A stretch of 36,883 nt of DNA from Microbispora sp. ZYX-F-249 (GTDB lineage: Bacteria; Actinomycetota; Actinomycetes; Streptosporangiales; Streptosporangiaceae), in the NCBI RefSeq assembly GCF_039649665.1, contig NZ_JBDJAW010000058.1:1-36883 (forward strand), given 5' to 3'. Of the stretch, positions 23,029-30,711 are shown in pieces (position 1 is the first letter of the stretch; each line of letters opens with the position of its first letter). The notes under the pieces were generated by a model, which saw only the letters and a list, made by a program, of their open reading frames with translations, had not been told where the DNA came from and searched no databases. The translations under genes were made by a program, and so were the position numbers.

Positions 23029-23691
23029 TTACACTCCTGTTTCCCCGGCGCTCTTGACGCTGGCGCCGTATCGGGAGACGTACTCCTGGCCGGACAGGCG
23101 CTGGATCGCGGCCATGACCTCGTCGGTCACCCGCCGGCGGTCCCGGGCGTTGCCCGCGTCGCCGGTGAAGATCAGCGGCTCTCCGAACCGCACGCCGATG
23201 CTGTGCAGGCGCGGCACCGACGCGCCGGGCGGCAGCACCTTCTCGGTGCCCAGCATGGCGACGGGCACGACCGGGGCGCCGGTGGTCAGGGTGAGCCAGG
23301 CCACGCCGACCTTCCCCCGGTAGAGGCGGCCGTCGGGGGAGCGGGTGCCCTCGGGATAGATGCCGAACAACTCGCCGGCCTTCAGCACCTCCACCGCGGC
23401 GTCGAGCATGTCCTGGGCGGCCGTGACGTTCTCGCGGTCGATCTCCATCGCCCCCATCGAGCGCATCCACGCCGCCACGAGGGGGTTGCCGGTGAAGTAC
23501 TCCTTCTTCGCCACGAACCGCACCATCCGCGGCACCACGGCCGGCATGAAGAACGAGTCGAGGACGGACAGGTGGTTGGAGGCGAGGATCGCGGGCCCGT
23601 GCGCGGGGACGTGCTCGAGTCCTTCCGTCCGCGGCCGCCACAGCGCGTGCATGACGGGGACGCTGACGAGCTTCAGGGCGGGGTAGAGCAC
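23029..23691 (-). CDS. 1-acyl-sn-glycerol-3-phosphate acyltransferase (PlsC family)
   Basis: 220 residues. It contains the acyltransferase motifs NHLSVLDSFF (catalytic His and Asp, block I), then FVAKKEYF, YPEGTRSPDG (block III) and APVVPVAMLGT (block IV). It acylates lysophosphatidic acid to phosphatidic acid at the membrane. GTG 23691 is preceded by AAGGAG at five bases; the long upstream frame in the same phase is antisense to the TetR gene and is rejected. It stands 48 bases upstream of the PBP gene in the same direction. Confidence 0.92.
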   Translation of the reverse strand: MLYPALKLVSVPVMHALWRPRTEGLEHVPAHGPAILASNHLSVLDSFFMPAVVPRMVRFVAKKEYFTGNPLVAAWMRSMGAMEIDRENVTAAQDMLDAAVEVLKAGELFGIYPEGTRSPDGRLYRGKVGVAWLTLTTGAPVVPVAMLGTEKVLPPGASVPRLHSIGVRFGEPLIFTGDAGNARDRRRVTDEVMAAIQRLSGQEYVSRYGASVKSAGETGV

Positions 23692-23808
23692 GGCCTCTCC
23701 TTCTCCGGTCCGACGCACATACCCTAGGGCGACCTGACCCCCGGATAGGTGTAGGGCCCCTGCAACGGAGCCCTTCGTGTTTTGTACGGCTTCACCATGG
23801 TCCCGTCT

Positions 23809-23826
23809 GTACCTACTAGTATGTAC
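23809..23826. promoter_or_regulatory. TetR-type operator overlapping the regulator's own -10
   Basis: GTACCTACTAGTATGTAC is an 18-base near-perfect palindrome around CTAG with one mismatched pair. The -10 TAGTAT (23817-23822) of the TetR gene lies inside it and is exactly seven bases before ATG 23830. Repression by the encoded TetR protein is the simplest reading. Confidence 0.7.
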
Positions 23827-23829
23827 GGC

Positions 23830-24387
23830 ATGAGCGCATCGGACCGCCTGATCGAGAGCACCCGCGAACTGCTGTGGGAGCGCGGCTACGTCGGGACCAG
23901 CCCGCGGGCCATACAGCAGAGGGCGGGGGCCGGGCAGGGCAGCATGTACCACCACTTTTCCGGCAAACCAGACCTCGCGCTGGCCGCGATCGGCCGTACG
24001 GCGGAGGAGATGCGCGCCGGGGTGGAGGAGATCCTGGGCGGCCCGGGCACGGCCGTCGAGCGGGTGTCGGCCTACCTGCGGCGCGAGCGGGAGGTGTTGC
24101 GGGGCTGCCCGATCGGCCGGCTCACCCAGGACCCCGAGGTCATGGCCGATCCGGCGCTGCGGCGGCCGGTGGAGGAGACGTTCGGGTGGCTGCGCGACCG
24201 GCTCGCGGCGGTGCTGGCCGAGGGGCGCGACCGGGGCGAGTTCGACGCGTGCCTCGATCCGGCGCGGACCGCCGCGACGGTCGTGGCGGTGCTGCAGGGC
24301 GGCTACGTCCTGGCCCGCGCGGCCGGTTCGCCCGAGCCGTTCCATGAGGCCGCCGACGGTGTGCTCGCCCTGTTGTCCCGCGCCTGA
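23830..24387 (+). CDS. TetR/AcrR family transcriptional regulator
   Basis: 185 residues. The N-terminal HTH reads LIESTRELLWERGYVGTSPRAIQQRAGAGQGSMYHHFSGKPDLALAAI (about 6-53). The C-terminal ligand domain resembles the TetR_C group with the GCPIGRLTQDPEV segment (about 97-110). ATG 23830 is preferred over the upstream ATG 23821 because the -10 box is seven bases before it and the operator covers 23821. It is followed 20 bases later by a DUF4865 gene, so both are probably co-transcribed and self-repressed. Confidence 0.92.
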   Translation: MSASDRLIESTRELLWERGYVGTSPRAIQQRAGAGQGSMYHHFSGKPDLALAAIGRTAEEMRAGVEEILGGPGTAVERVSAYLRREREVLRGCPIGRLTQDPEVMADPALRRPVEETFGWLRDRLAAVLAEGRDRGEFDACLDPARTAATVVAVLQGGYVLARAAGSPEPFHEAADGVLALLSRA

Positions 24388-24407
24388 GCGCACAAGGAGA
24401 CCCGCCC

Positions 24408-25001
24408 GTGTACGCGATGCAGTACGACATCACTCTGCCCGCCGATTACGACATGACGATCATCCGGGAGAGGGTGGCCACCCGCGGCCACGCCCTCGAC
24501 GACCGGCCGGGGCTCGGGCTCAAGGCCTACCTGGTCCGCGAGCGCGGCGTCGCCGGCTCCCCGGTCAACCAGTACGCGCCGTTCTACCTGTGGAACGACG
24601 CCGGGAGGATGGGCGAGTTCCTGGTCGGCGGGGGCGGCTTCCAGGGCATCGTGGCCGACTTCGGCCGCCCGTCCGTGCGGCACTGGACGGGGCTGGCCGT
24701 CGAGGCGGGCCCGGCCAGGGGGACCGCGCCCCGTGCGGCGTCGCGGCGGCTGGTCCCGCTGCCGGCCTCGGCCGACCTGACGGAGCAGGTGGCGGCCGCC
24801 CTGGCCGGACTGCGTGAGCTGGGCGGCGCCGACGGCCTGCACACCGCGGCCCTCGCCGTGGACCCGCACCACTGGCGGCTGATGACGTTCGCGCTGTGGG
24901 AGCGGGAGGCGCCGGGCGCTCACGGGGACGCCGAGTACTACGAGGTGCTGCACCTGTCCGCGCCCGGCCTCACGAGCCTGCCCGCGGGCCGGACCTGGTG
25001 A
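24408..25001 (+). CDS. DUF4865 family protein
   Basis: 197 residues matching the DUF4865 pattern from the first residue: MYAMQYDITLPADYDM, RVATRGHALDDRPGLGLKAYL, then GSPVNQYAPFYLWNDAGRMGEFLVGGGGFQGIVADFGRP. The fold is likely a ferredoxin-like pair, as in small monooxygenase-type proteins. The biochemical role is unknown. AAGGAG lies eight bases before GTG 24408. Pairing with a TetR gene suggests a role in response to a small toxic molecule. A strong hairpin follows 18 bases after the stop. Confidence 0.88.
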   Translation: MYAMQYDITLPADYDMTIIRERVATRGHALDDRPGLGLKAYLVRERGVAGSPVNQYAPFYLWNDAGRMGEFLVGGGGFQGIVADFGRPSVRHWTGLAVEAGPARGTAPRAASRRLVPLPASADLTEQVAAALAGLRELGGADGLHTAALAVDPHHWRLMTFALWEREAPGAHGDAEYYEVLHLSAPGLTSLPAGRTW

Positions 25002-25012
25002 CGGCCCCGGAA

Positions 25013-25170
25013 ACGAGACGACGCCCCGCGAGACCGGAGTCTCGCGGGGCGTCCGCGTCGAGGGCCGATGTGGCGGTCGCCTCCTCGGCGAGATGCACAA
25101 CACGGCTCCAGCCGAACGGTATTCCGTGAAGGCGGTGATTGCGGCCCGGGGGACACAAACCACATCGGCC
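25013..25170 (-). ncRNA. Candidate structured small RNA (undescribed)
   Basis: Minus-strand unit of about 150-160 bases without a convincing ORF. A TAGAGT -10 box (25183-25178) predicts the RNA 5' end at 25170. The first eleven bases, GGCCGATGTGG (25170-25160), pair perfectly with CCACATCGGCC (25073-25063), closing an 86-base domain. Inside are CACGG/CCGTG, ACGG-AATA-CCGT and a TCGCC-GAGGA-GGCGA hairpin whose loop is purine-rich. The 15-bp terminator stem follows ten bases after the closing helix. No -35 was recognised. It does not look like SRP RNA, tmRNA or RNase P. A short coding role cannot be excluded. Confidence 0.5.
25020..25053. terminator. 15-bp perfect stem terminator
   Basis: Arms at 25020-25034 and 25039-25053 (GACGCCCCGCGAGAC and its exact complement) around the loop CGGA. 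It would end the DUF4865 transcript on the plus strand. Read on the minus strand it is followed by GTCTCGTTTC, the more U-rich side, and would end the candidate RNA next to it. Confidence 0.8.
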
Positions 25171-25268
25171 ATGAACGACTCTAGCCGACTTTCGCCTCTG
25201 CTTTCTCCCGCCCCCCTCCTCGGGGTGCGTCATCGGCAGGCCAAGCCCGCGTGCACTATCGTCGGCGG

Positions 25269-25805
25269 GTGACGAATTCGATCAAGACTGCGCGCCTGGT
25301 GCTGCGGCGGTGGCGCGAGGAGGACAAGGAGCCGTTCGCGGCGCTGAACGCCGATCCGGTCGTCATGGAGCACTTCCCGGCCACGCTGTCCCGTGCGGAG
25401 AGCGACGCGCTCGCCGAGCGCGCCGACGCCGGGTTCGACGAGCACGGGTTCGGCTGGTGGGCGGTCGAGGCGGACGGGGAGTTCATCGGCTTCACCGGAC
25501 TGCAGGTTCCGAGGTTCACCGCGCACTTCACGCCGTGCGTGGAGATCGGCTGGCGGCTCGCCCGCTCCGCCTGGGGGCACGGGTACGCCTCGGAGGCGGC
25601 ACGGGCGTCGCTGGAGGACGGGTTCGGCCGCCTCGGCCTGACCGAGATCGTCTCGTTCACGGCGGTGCCGAACGTCCGCTCGCAGGCCGTGATGCGGAGG
25701 ATCGGGATGACCCACGACCCCGCGGGGGACTTCGACCACCCGGTGCTCCCCGAGGGCCACCCGCTGCGCCGGCACGTCCTGTACCGCATCCGCAGGCAGG
25801 GGTGA
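25269..25805 (+). CDS. GNAT N-acetyltransferase (RimJ/RimL type)
   Basis: 178 residues. Typical RimJ/RimL layout: TARLVLRRWREEDKEPFAALNADPVVMEHFP at the start, CVEIGWRLARSAWGHGYASEAARASL for the acetyl-CoA loop (about 92-117), and FTAVPNVRSQAVMRRIGM near the C-terminus. It probably acetylates a small amine or a protein N-terminus. GTG 25269 has a TATCGT -10 box six bases upstream and gives the family N-terminus; an upstream in-frame GTG at 25251 is rejected. It is followed five bases later by the epimerase gene in one operon. Confidence 0.9.
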   Translation: MTNSIKTARLVLRRWREEDKEPFAALNADPVVMEHFPATLSRAESDALAERADAGFDEHGFGWWAVEADGEFIGFTGLQVPRFTAHFTPCVEIGWRLARSAWGHGYASEAARASLEDGFGRLGLTEIVSFTAVPNVRSQAVMRRIGMTHDPAGDFDHPVLPEGHPLRRHVLYRIRRQG

Positions 25806-25810
25806 GCGCC

Positions 25811-26809
25811 ATGCGGCTGCTGGTGCTGGGCGGCACGACGTTCGTCGGCCGGTGGGTGGTCACGGCCGCGGTGGAGCGCGGCTGGCGCGTCACCACGTTC
25901 ACCCGCGGGCTGGCCGGATGGGCCCACCCCGCGGCGGAGGCGGTGACCGGTGACCGGCTGCGCCCGGCCGGCCTCGCCCCGCTCGCCGGCGGCCGGTGGG
26001 ACGCCGTGGTGGACACCTGGGCCGGCGCGCCCCGGGCCGTGCGTGACAGCGCCCGCGCGCTGGCCGGGCGCGCGGACAGGTACCTGTACGTCTCCAGCAG
26101 GGCGGTGTACGCCCCTCCGACGCCGGCCGGTCTGAACGAGGACTGGCCCACGGTCGAGGCGTCGGCGGACGCCGGGGACATCGACTACGCCCCCAACAAG
26201 CGAGGCGGCGAGATCGCCGTGGAGCGGGCCTTCGGCGACCGCGCGGTGCTGGCCAGGGCCGGGCTGATCCTCGGGCCGTACGAGGACCAGGGACGGCTGC
26301 CGCACTGGTTGCTGCGCGCCGCGCGGGGCGGGGAGATGCTCGCACCTGGCCCGGCCGACCAGCCGTTCCGCTATGTGGACGTGCGGGACCTCGTGGCCTG
26401 GCTCCTCGACGCGGCCGAGGGCGGCGTGCGGGGCCCGGTCAACCTGGTCAACCCGGAGGGGCACGCCACGACCCGGGACCTGCTGGAGTCCGCGGTCGCC
26501 GTCACCGGCGGGCGCGCCGAGCCGGTCTGGGTGGATCCGGAGGCGATCGAGGCCGGCGGCGTCGACCGGTGGACGGAACTGCCGGGCTGGATCCCGCCCG
26601 GTCCCGAGCAGGCAGGGCTCATCCGGACCGACGTCGGCCGGGCCCTGGCGACCGGGCTGCGGTGCCGCCCGGTGGTGGAGACCGTCGCCGACACCTGGGC
26701 GTGGCTGACCGGCTCCGGCGAGCTCCCCGCGTCCCCGCCCGGAATCGACCCCGCCAAGGAGCGGGCCGTGATCGACGCCTGGCGGCGATCGGCGCGCGGG
26801 GCGCGATGA
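25811..26809 (+). CDS. NAD-dependent epimerase/dehydratase family protein
   Basis: 332 residues, extended SDR. The dinucleotide motif is GGTTFVG (7-13), the Ser region VSSRAVYAPP is near residue 95, and the Tyr-Lys pair YAPNK follows in DIDYAPNKRGGE. The C-terminal part matches the RNA-binding/epimerase-like proteins of actinobacteria that act on unknown reduced substrates. It overlaps the decarboxylase gene by four bases (ATGA), so the two are translationally coupled. Whether it acts in sugar or amino acid metabolism cannot be told. Confidence 0.88.
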   Translation: MRLLVLGGTTFVGRWVVTAAVERGWRVTTFTRGLAGWAHPAAEAVTGDRLRPAGLAPLAGGRWDAVVDTWAGAPRAVRDSARALAGRADRYLYVSSRAVYAPPTPAGLNEDWPTVEASADAGDIDYAPNKRGGEIAVERAFGDRAVLARAGLILGPYEDQGRLPHWLLRAARGGEMLAPGPADQPFRYVDVRDLVAWLLDAAEGGVRGPVNLVNPEGHATTRDLLESAVAVTGGRAEPVWVDPEAIEAGGVDRWTELPGWIPPGPEQAGLIRTDVGRALATGLRCRPVVETVADTWAWLTGSGELPASPPGIDPAKERAVIDAWRRSARGAR

Positions 26810-28200
26810 CGGACGACCTGCGCGCGGCGGCGCGACAAGCCGCGGACGCCGCGGCCGGCCACCTGGCCGCGGTTCCCGGCGGGCCCGTGTGGCGGCCGGT
26901 GGCCGAGCCGGACCTGGAATGGCTGACCCGGCGGCCGCTGCCCGCCGCGGGGCGCCCGCTCGCGGAACTGCTCGCGGACGTGGGCAGCCACGTGCTGCCC
27001 TATCCGATGGGCAACGGGCACCCCCGGTTCTTCGGCTGGGTCAACTCCCCGCCCTCGGCGGCCGGTGTCGTGGTCGCCCCGCTGGCCGCGGCGATGAACC
27101 CGAGCTGCGCCGGGGGCGAGCACGCGGGCGTCCTGCTGGAGCGCACCGCCGTGCGGTGGCTGGCGGAGCTGGCGGGCTTCCCCCACCCGCCGGGCGCCGG
27201 GCTGCTGACCAGCGGAGCGTCCATGGCCACGATCGTCGCGCTCGCCGCGGCCCGGCAGCGCGCCGTCCCCGGCGTACGGGAGACGGGCCTGTACGGGCAC
27301 GCTCCGCCGGCCCTCTATCTGTCCGAGGAGGGCCACAGCTGCCTGCGCAAGGCGGCCGAACTGCTCGGCCTGGGCAGCGGGCACATTCGCACCGTCCCCG
27401 TCGACGACGCGTTCCGCATGGACACCGCCGCGTTGCGCCGCCTCGTCGTGGCGGACCGCGAGGCGGGAGTGCGCCCGTTCTTCGTGGCGGCGAGCGCGGG
27501 GACGGTCAACACCGGGGCCGTCGACCCTCTGCGGGACGTCGCCGAGGTCGCGCGCGAGCACGGGCTGTGGTTCCACGTCGACGGCGCCTACGGCGCGCTC
27601 GGCGTGCTCGCGGACGAGTGCCGGCCCGCGTACGCCGGGCTGGAGCTGGCGGACTCCCTCGCGCTGGACCCGCACAAGTGGCTCGGCGTCCCGGTCGACT
27701 GCGGATGCGTCCTCTTTCGCGACCCCTCCGGCCCGCGCACGGCGTTCAGCCTCGTCCCGCCCTACCTCCGGGACGACGACGCCGGCGAGCTGGGATGGTT
27801 CTCCGAGTACGGCCCGGAGCAGACCCGGCCGTTCCGCGCGCTGCGCGTGTGGGCCACGATCGCGCACCTGGGCCGCGACGGCGTCGCCGGACTGGTGCGG
27901 CACACCACCCGGCTGGCGCGCGTCCTGGCCTCGATGATCGAGGACTCCGCCGACTTCGACCTGCTCGCCCCGGTCGTCACCTCGGTCGTCGCGTTCCGGC
28001 ACCGGCCCGCGGGCCTCGACGCGGCCGAGGTGGAGACGTTGAACGAGGCGATCCCCGCCGCCGTGCAGCGGCGCGGGCGCGCCTTCCTCACCGGCACCCG
28101 GCTGCGCGGCGCGGCGGCCCTGCGCGCCTGCGTGCTCCACCCGGACACGACCGAAGACGACCTCGTGGTCCTGCTGGAGGAGATCCGGGCCGCCGCGTGA
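26806..28200 (+). CDS. PLP-dependent decarboxylase (group II, aromatic-amino-acid type)
   Basis: 464 residues, fold-type I. PLP contacts are H178 (EEGHSCLRKA, stacking), D259 (FHVDGAYGA) and the Schiff-base lysine K291 (DPHKWLGVPVDCG). The N-terminal region PYPMGNGHPRFFGWVNSPP matches bacterial homologues of aromatic-L-amino-acid and glutamate decarboxylases. It would produce an amine from an amino acid; the substrate is not readable. As the third gene of the GNAT-epimerase-decarboxylase run, it suggests that the amine could be acetylated by the GNAT, but this is inference only. Confidence 0.9.
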   Translation: MTDDLRAAARQAADAAAGHLAAVPGGPVWRPVAEPDLEWLTRRPLPAAGRPLAELLADVGSHVLPYPMGNGHPRFFGWVNSPPSAAGVVVAPLAAAMNPSCAGGEHAGVLLERTAVRWLAELAGFPHPPGAGLLTSGASMATIVALAAARQRAVPGVRETGLYGHAPPALYLSEEGHSCLRKAAELLGLGSGHIRTVPVDDAFRMDTAALRRLVVADREAGVRPFFVAASAGTVNTGAVDPLRDVAEVAREHGLWFHVDGAYGALGVLADECRPAYAGLELADSLALDPHKWLGVPVDCGCVLFRDPSGPRTAFSLVPPYLRDDDAGELGWFSEYGPEQTRPFRALRVWATIAHLGRDGVAGLVRHTTRLARVLASMIEDSADFDLLAPVVTSVVAFRHRPAGLDAAEVETLNEAIPAAVQRRGRAFLTGTRLRGAAALRACVLHPDTTEDDLVVLLEEIRAAA

Positions 28201-28209
28201 CGCCCGGGC

Positions 28210-28446
28210 TCAGGCGGCGGCCGTCAGGTCGCGGACGGCCCGGCGCTGCTCGTCGGTCAGCTCCGGCATGCCCGCCGGGTCGGGGGCCGCATCCGTTCGG
28301 CCAGCTCGGCGGCCTGGGCGCCCGCGCCGGGCAGGAACACCACGCTCGGCCCGCCCGAGCCCGAGCGGTGCAGCATCAGCCGCCGTTCCCCGACGTCGTA
28401 CAGGCGCCCCAGCGGCGGGGCGTTGTCTCCGATGACGGTCGTCCCA
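28210..28446 (-). pseudogene. Alpha/beta hydrolase remnant
   Basis: On the minus strand, an N-terminal hydrolase piece (PPLGRLYDVGERRLMLHRSGSGGPSVVFLPGAG) has no usable start in frame; the nearest ATG at 28446 is in another frame. The piece passes directly into a C-terminal piece (GMPELTDEQRRAVRDLTAAA, stop at 28210) through a large deletion and a frame change near 28280-28300. The catalytic core is missing. The remnant lies between the decarboxylase and the ArsR-like gene and shows recent decay, since both ends are still recognisable. Confidence 0.6.
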
Positions 28447-28468
28447 TGCCGCCCTCTTCCATAATGAT

Positions 28469-28488
28469 CGTTCGCATTTATGCGAACG
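28469..28488. promoter_or_regulatory. 20-base perfect palindrome, probable ArsR-type operator
   Basis: CGTTCGCATTTATGCGAACG has nine-base perfect arms with a two-base centre. It lies 26 bases before the ATG of the ArsR-like gene and just upstream of the decayed hydrolase on the other strand. A second palindrome, GCACGCGTGC, lies at 28492-28501. It probably binds the encoded HTH protein. Confidence 0.65.
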
Positions 28489-28514
28489 GTAGCACGCGTG
28501 CGATCATTCAGACC

Positions 28515-29060
28515 ATGGACGTGATGCAGGTGCTCGGGCATCCGGTGCGGCTGCGCGTCGTGCAGGCTCTCGCCGGTGGGCGGGTTCTCACGACCTCGCA
28601 GCTGTGCGAGCGCATATCGGACGTGCACAAGGCGACCGTCTACCGCCACGTCGGCGCGCTCGCCGACGCCGGCGTGCTGGAGGTGGACGGCGAGCACCGG
28701 GTGCGCGGCGCGGTGGAACGGCGCTACCGGCTGCGCGAGCGCGTGGTGATCGACGCCGGCACGGTGGCGGCGATGTCGCCGGAGGACCACAGGCGCACCT
28801 TCGCCACGGCGATGGCCGCGCTGATCTCCGAGTTCGACGCCTATCTCGGTCTGGAGGGCGCCGATCCGGTGGCCGACGAAGTGGGCTACCGGCAGCACGT
28901 GCTGTGGCTCAGCCGGGAGGAACGCGCCGAGATGATCGAGGAGTTGCGTGCGGTGATCGTCGCGCGGATGAGGAACGAGCCCGCGCCACACCGCCGGCGG
29001 CACCTGCTCAGCCCGATCCTGTTCCCGGTCGAGACGCCCACCCCGGACGCCGGGGCGTGA
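28515..29060 (+). CDS. ArsR-like helix-turn-helix transcriptional regulator
   Basis: 181 residues. The winged helix (about 1-75) reads MQVLGHPVRLRVVQALAGGRVLTTSQLCERISDVHKATVYRHVGALADAGVLEV, the HTH_20/ArsR type. A helical C-terminal domain (about 85-165) carries RERVVIDAGTVAAMSPEDHRRTFATAMAAL, as in YdfF-like regulators. No metal-binding Cys motif is visible, so it is not a classic metal sensor. A palindrome 26 bases upstream is its likely operator. The stop overlaps the TauE start (GTGA), so the permease is probably under its control. Confidence 0.9.
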   Translation: MDVMQVLGHPVRLRVVQALAGGRVLTTSQLCERISDVHKATVYRHVGALADAGVLEVDGEHRVRGAVERRYRLRERVVIDAGTVAAMSPEDHRRTFATAMAALISEFDAYLGLEGADPVADEVGYRQHVLWLSREERAEMIEELRAVIVARMRNEPAPHRRRHLLSPILFPVETPTPDAGA

Positions 29061-29809
29061 CCGGCGTCGGGGACCTCGCGCTGCTGGCCGCCGCCGGGGT
29101 CCTCGCCGGGCTGGTCGGCACCGCGGGCGGCATCACCTCCCTGATCTCCTATCCGGCGCTGCTCGCGGCGGGCCTTCCCGCGCTCGCGGCGAACGTCGCC
29201 AACATCGTCGCGCTCGTCGCCTGCTGGCCCGGCTCGGCCCTGGCCTCGCGGCCCGAGCTGCGCGGGAAGGGGCCCTGGCTGCGGCGGTGGGTCCCGCTGT
29301 CGGCGCTCGGCGGGGCGGCGGGGTCGGCGTTGCTGCTGTCCACCCCGCCCGGTGTCTTCGCCCGCGTCGTGCCCTTCCTCGTGGCCGCGGGTTCGCTGGC
29401 CCTGCTCGTACAGCCCCGGCTCGCCGTACGTCACGAGCGGCGCGGTTCACCGGACACCGTCCTCCCGCTCGGGCTGACCGCCCTGTCGGTCTACAACGGA
29501 TACTTCGGCGCGGGGTCGGGGGTGATGATCCTCGCCCTCCTCCTGGTGACCTCCGAGCCGAGGCTGCCCGCCGCGAACGCCTTGAAGAACATGCTTCTCG
29601 GCGCCGGCGCCCTGGTCTCCGCCGCCGGGTTCGCCGTCTTCGGGCCCGTCGACTGGGCCGCCGTCGTCCCCCTCGCGGCAGGCCTGTTCGCCGGGTCCAC
29701 GCTCGGTCCCCGGGTCACCCGGCGCCTGCCGGGCGGGCTGCTGCGCTGGCTGGTCGCCCTGATCGGCCTCGGCCTGGCGGTCCGCCTGTGGGCCGCGCCG
29801 GGCGGCTGA
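29057..29809 (+). CDS. TauE/SafE family sulfite exporter-like permease
   Basis: 250 residues, about eight hydrophobic segments in the inner membrane. It has the TauE signatures GLVGTAGGITSLISYPALLAAGLPALAANVANIVAL near the N-terminus and YNGYFGAGSGVMILALLLV near the middle (first and second repeat). The family moves small anions such as sulfite, sulfoacetate or taurine-derived compounds. The start GTG overlaps the regulator stop by four bases. It is shorter than the usual bacterial proteins of ~260 residues but looks complete. Confidence 0.92.
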   Translation: MTGVGDLALLAAAGVLAGLVGTAGGITSLISYPALLAAGLPALAANVANIVALVACWPGSALASRPELRGKGPWLRRWVPLSALGGAAGSALLLSTPPGVFARVVPFLVAAGSLALLVQPRLAVRHERRGSPDTVLPLGLTALSVYNGYFGAGSGVMILALLLVTSEPRLPAANALKNMLLGAGALVSAAGFAVFGPVDWAAVVPLAAGLFAGSTLGPRVTRRLPGGLLRWLVALIGLGLAVRLWAAPGG

Positions 29810-29872
29810 TCCCCGGGCCGCCGGTCAACGTCGCGGTAGCGGGCCCGCCGCGGCGCGCACTACCGTGCCGAT

Positions 29873-30529
29873 GTGGATCTCTTCACGCGCTCGTGGGCCG
29901 CATTGCGCAAAGTGGTCGCCGACCTCCCGGACGAGGACTTCGCGCGGCCGTCCGGCTGTGCCGGCTGGCTCGTACGGGACCTGGTGTGCCACCTGGTGAT
30001 CGACGCCCAGGACGTCCTGATCACTCTCGTGACCCCGGCCGCCACGGAACCGACCCGCGACGCGGTCACCTACTGGGACGTCACCCGAACGCCGCCCAGC
30101 GGCGACGACCCGCTCGACGCGCTGATCGTCCGGCTGGCCGCCGCCTACGAGGAGCCCCGGCTGCTCAAGTTCCACCTCGACGACGTCGGCTCCGCCGCGG
30201 GCCGCGCCGCCGGACTCGCCGACCCGGGCCTGCGGGTCGGCACCCGCGGCGAGGTCCTCACCGCGGGCGACTACCTTTCGGCCTACGTCCTGGAGTGGAC
30301 GCTGCACCATTTGGACCTGGTCGCGCACCTGCCGCACGCTCCGCAGCCGCCCGCGGAGGGGCTCGCCCGGTCCCGCGAGATGCTCGAGAAGATCGCCGGA
30401 AGCGCCTTCCCCGCGTCGTTCTCCGACGAGGACGCGCTGCTGGCCGGCACGGGACGGCGTGCGCCGACCGCCGCCGAGCGGGCGGAGCTGGGCGAGCTGG
30501 CCGCGAAGCTCCCGATGGTCCTCGGCTGA
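29873..30529 (+). CDS. DinB-like mycothiol-dependent maleylpyruvate isomerase N-domain protein
   Basis: 218 residues in the TIGR03083 pattern: PSGCAGWLVRDLVCHLVIDAQDV (first metal His, about residue 41) and later EWTLHHLDLVAHLP (HHxD, about 142-146). These are the probable ligands of a metal centre used with mycothiol in actinobacteria. Substrate unknown. GTG 29873 has a TACCGT -10 box six bases upstream (leaderless). The 63-base gap from the TauE gene makes an independent promoter likely. Confidence 0.85.
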   Translation: MDLFTRSWAALRKVVADLPDEDFARPSGCAGWLVRDLVCHLVIDAQDVLITLVTPAATEPTRDAVTYWDVTRTPPSGDDPLDALIVRLAAAYEEPRLLKFHLDDVGSAAGRAAGLADPGLRVGTRGEVLTAGDYLSAYVLEWTLHHLDLVAHLPHAPQPPAEGLARSREMLEKIAGSAFPASFSDEDALLAGTGRRAPTAAERAELGELAAKLPMVLG

Positions 30530-30556
30530 GCCGATCAGCGCACGCGGCCCGGCGCA

Positions 30557-30711
30557 TCAGCGGTCGTGTCAGCACGGCGACGGCCCGGTGTCAGGACCGC
30601 CTCGACACCCACTCCGTCGACGTCGAGGAGTTGTCGGTGCACACCCCCGACCTGGACGACGTCTTCCTCGCCCTGACCGGCGGCGCGAACGAGGAGGCCG
30701 GCGCACGATGA
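30557..30711 (+). pseudogene. Remnant of a DrrA-type ABC ATPase (C-terminus)
   Basis: Only the last ~50 codons are recognisable (VDVEELSVHTPDLDDVFLALTGG then stop at 30711). This is the C-terminal extension of daunorubicin-resistance-type ATPases. Walker A, signature and Walker B are all missing, and the piece follows the DinB-like gene directly, so a deletion removed the rest. The stop still overlaps the permease ATG by four bases. Confidence 0.6.

Noticed and set aside
24970..25233. Small minus-strand ORF across the candidate RNA
   Set aside because: The frames run through the terminator hairpin without a stop and lack a ribosome site; the perfect closing helix is better explained by RNA. 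Not fully excluded.
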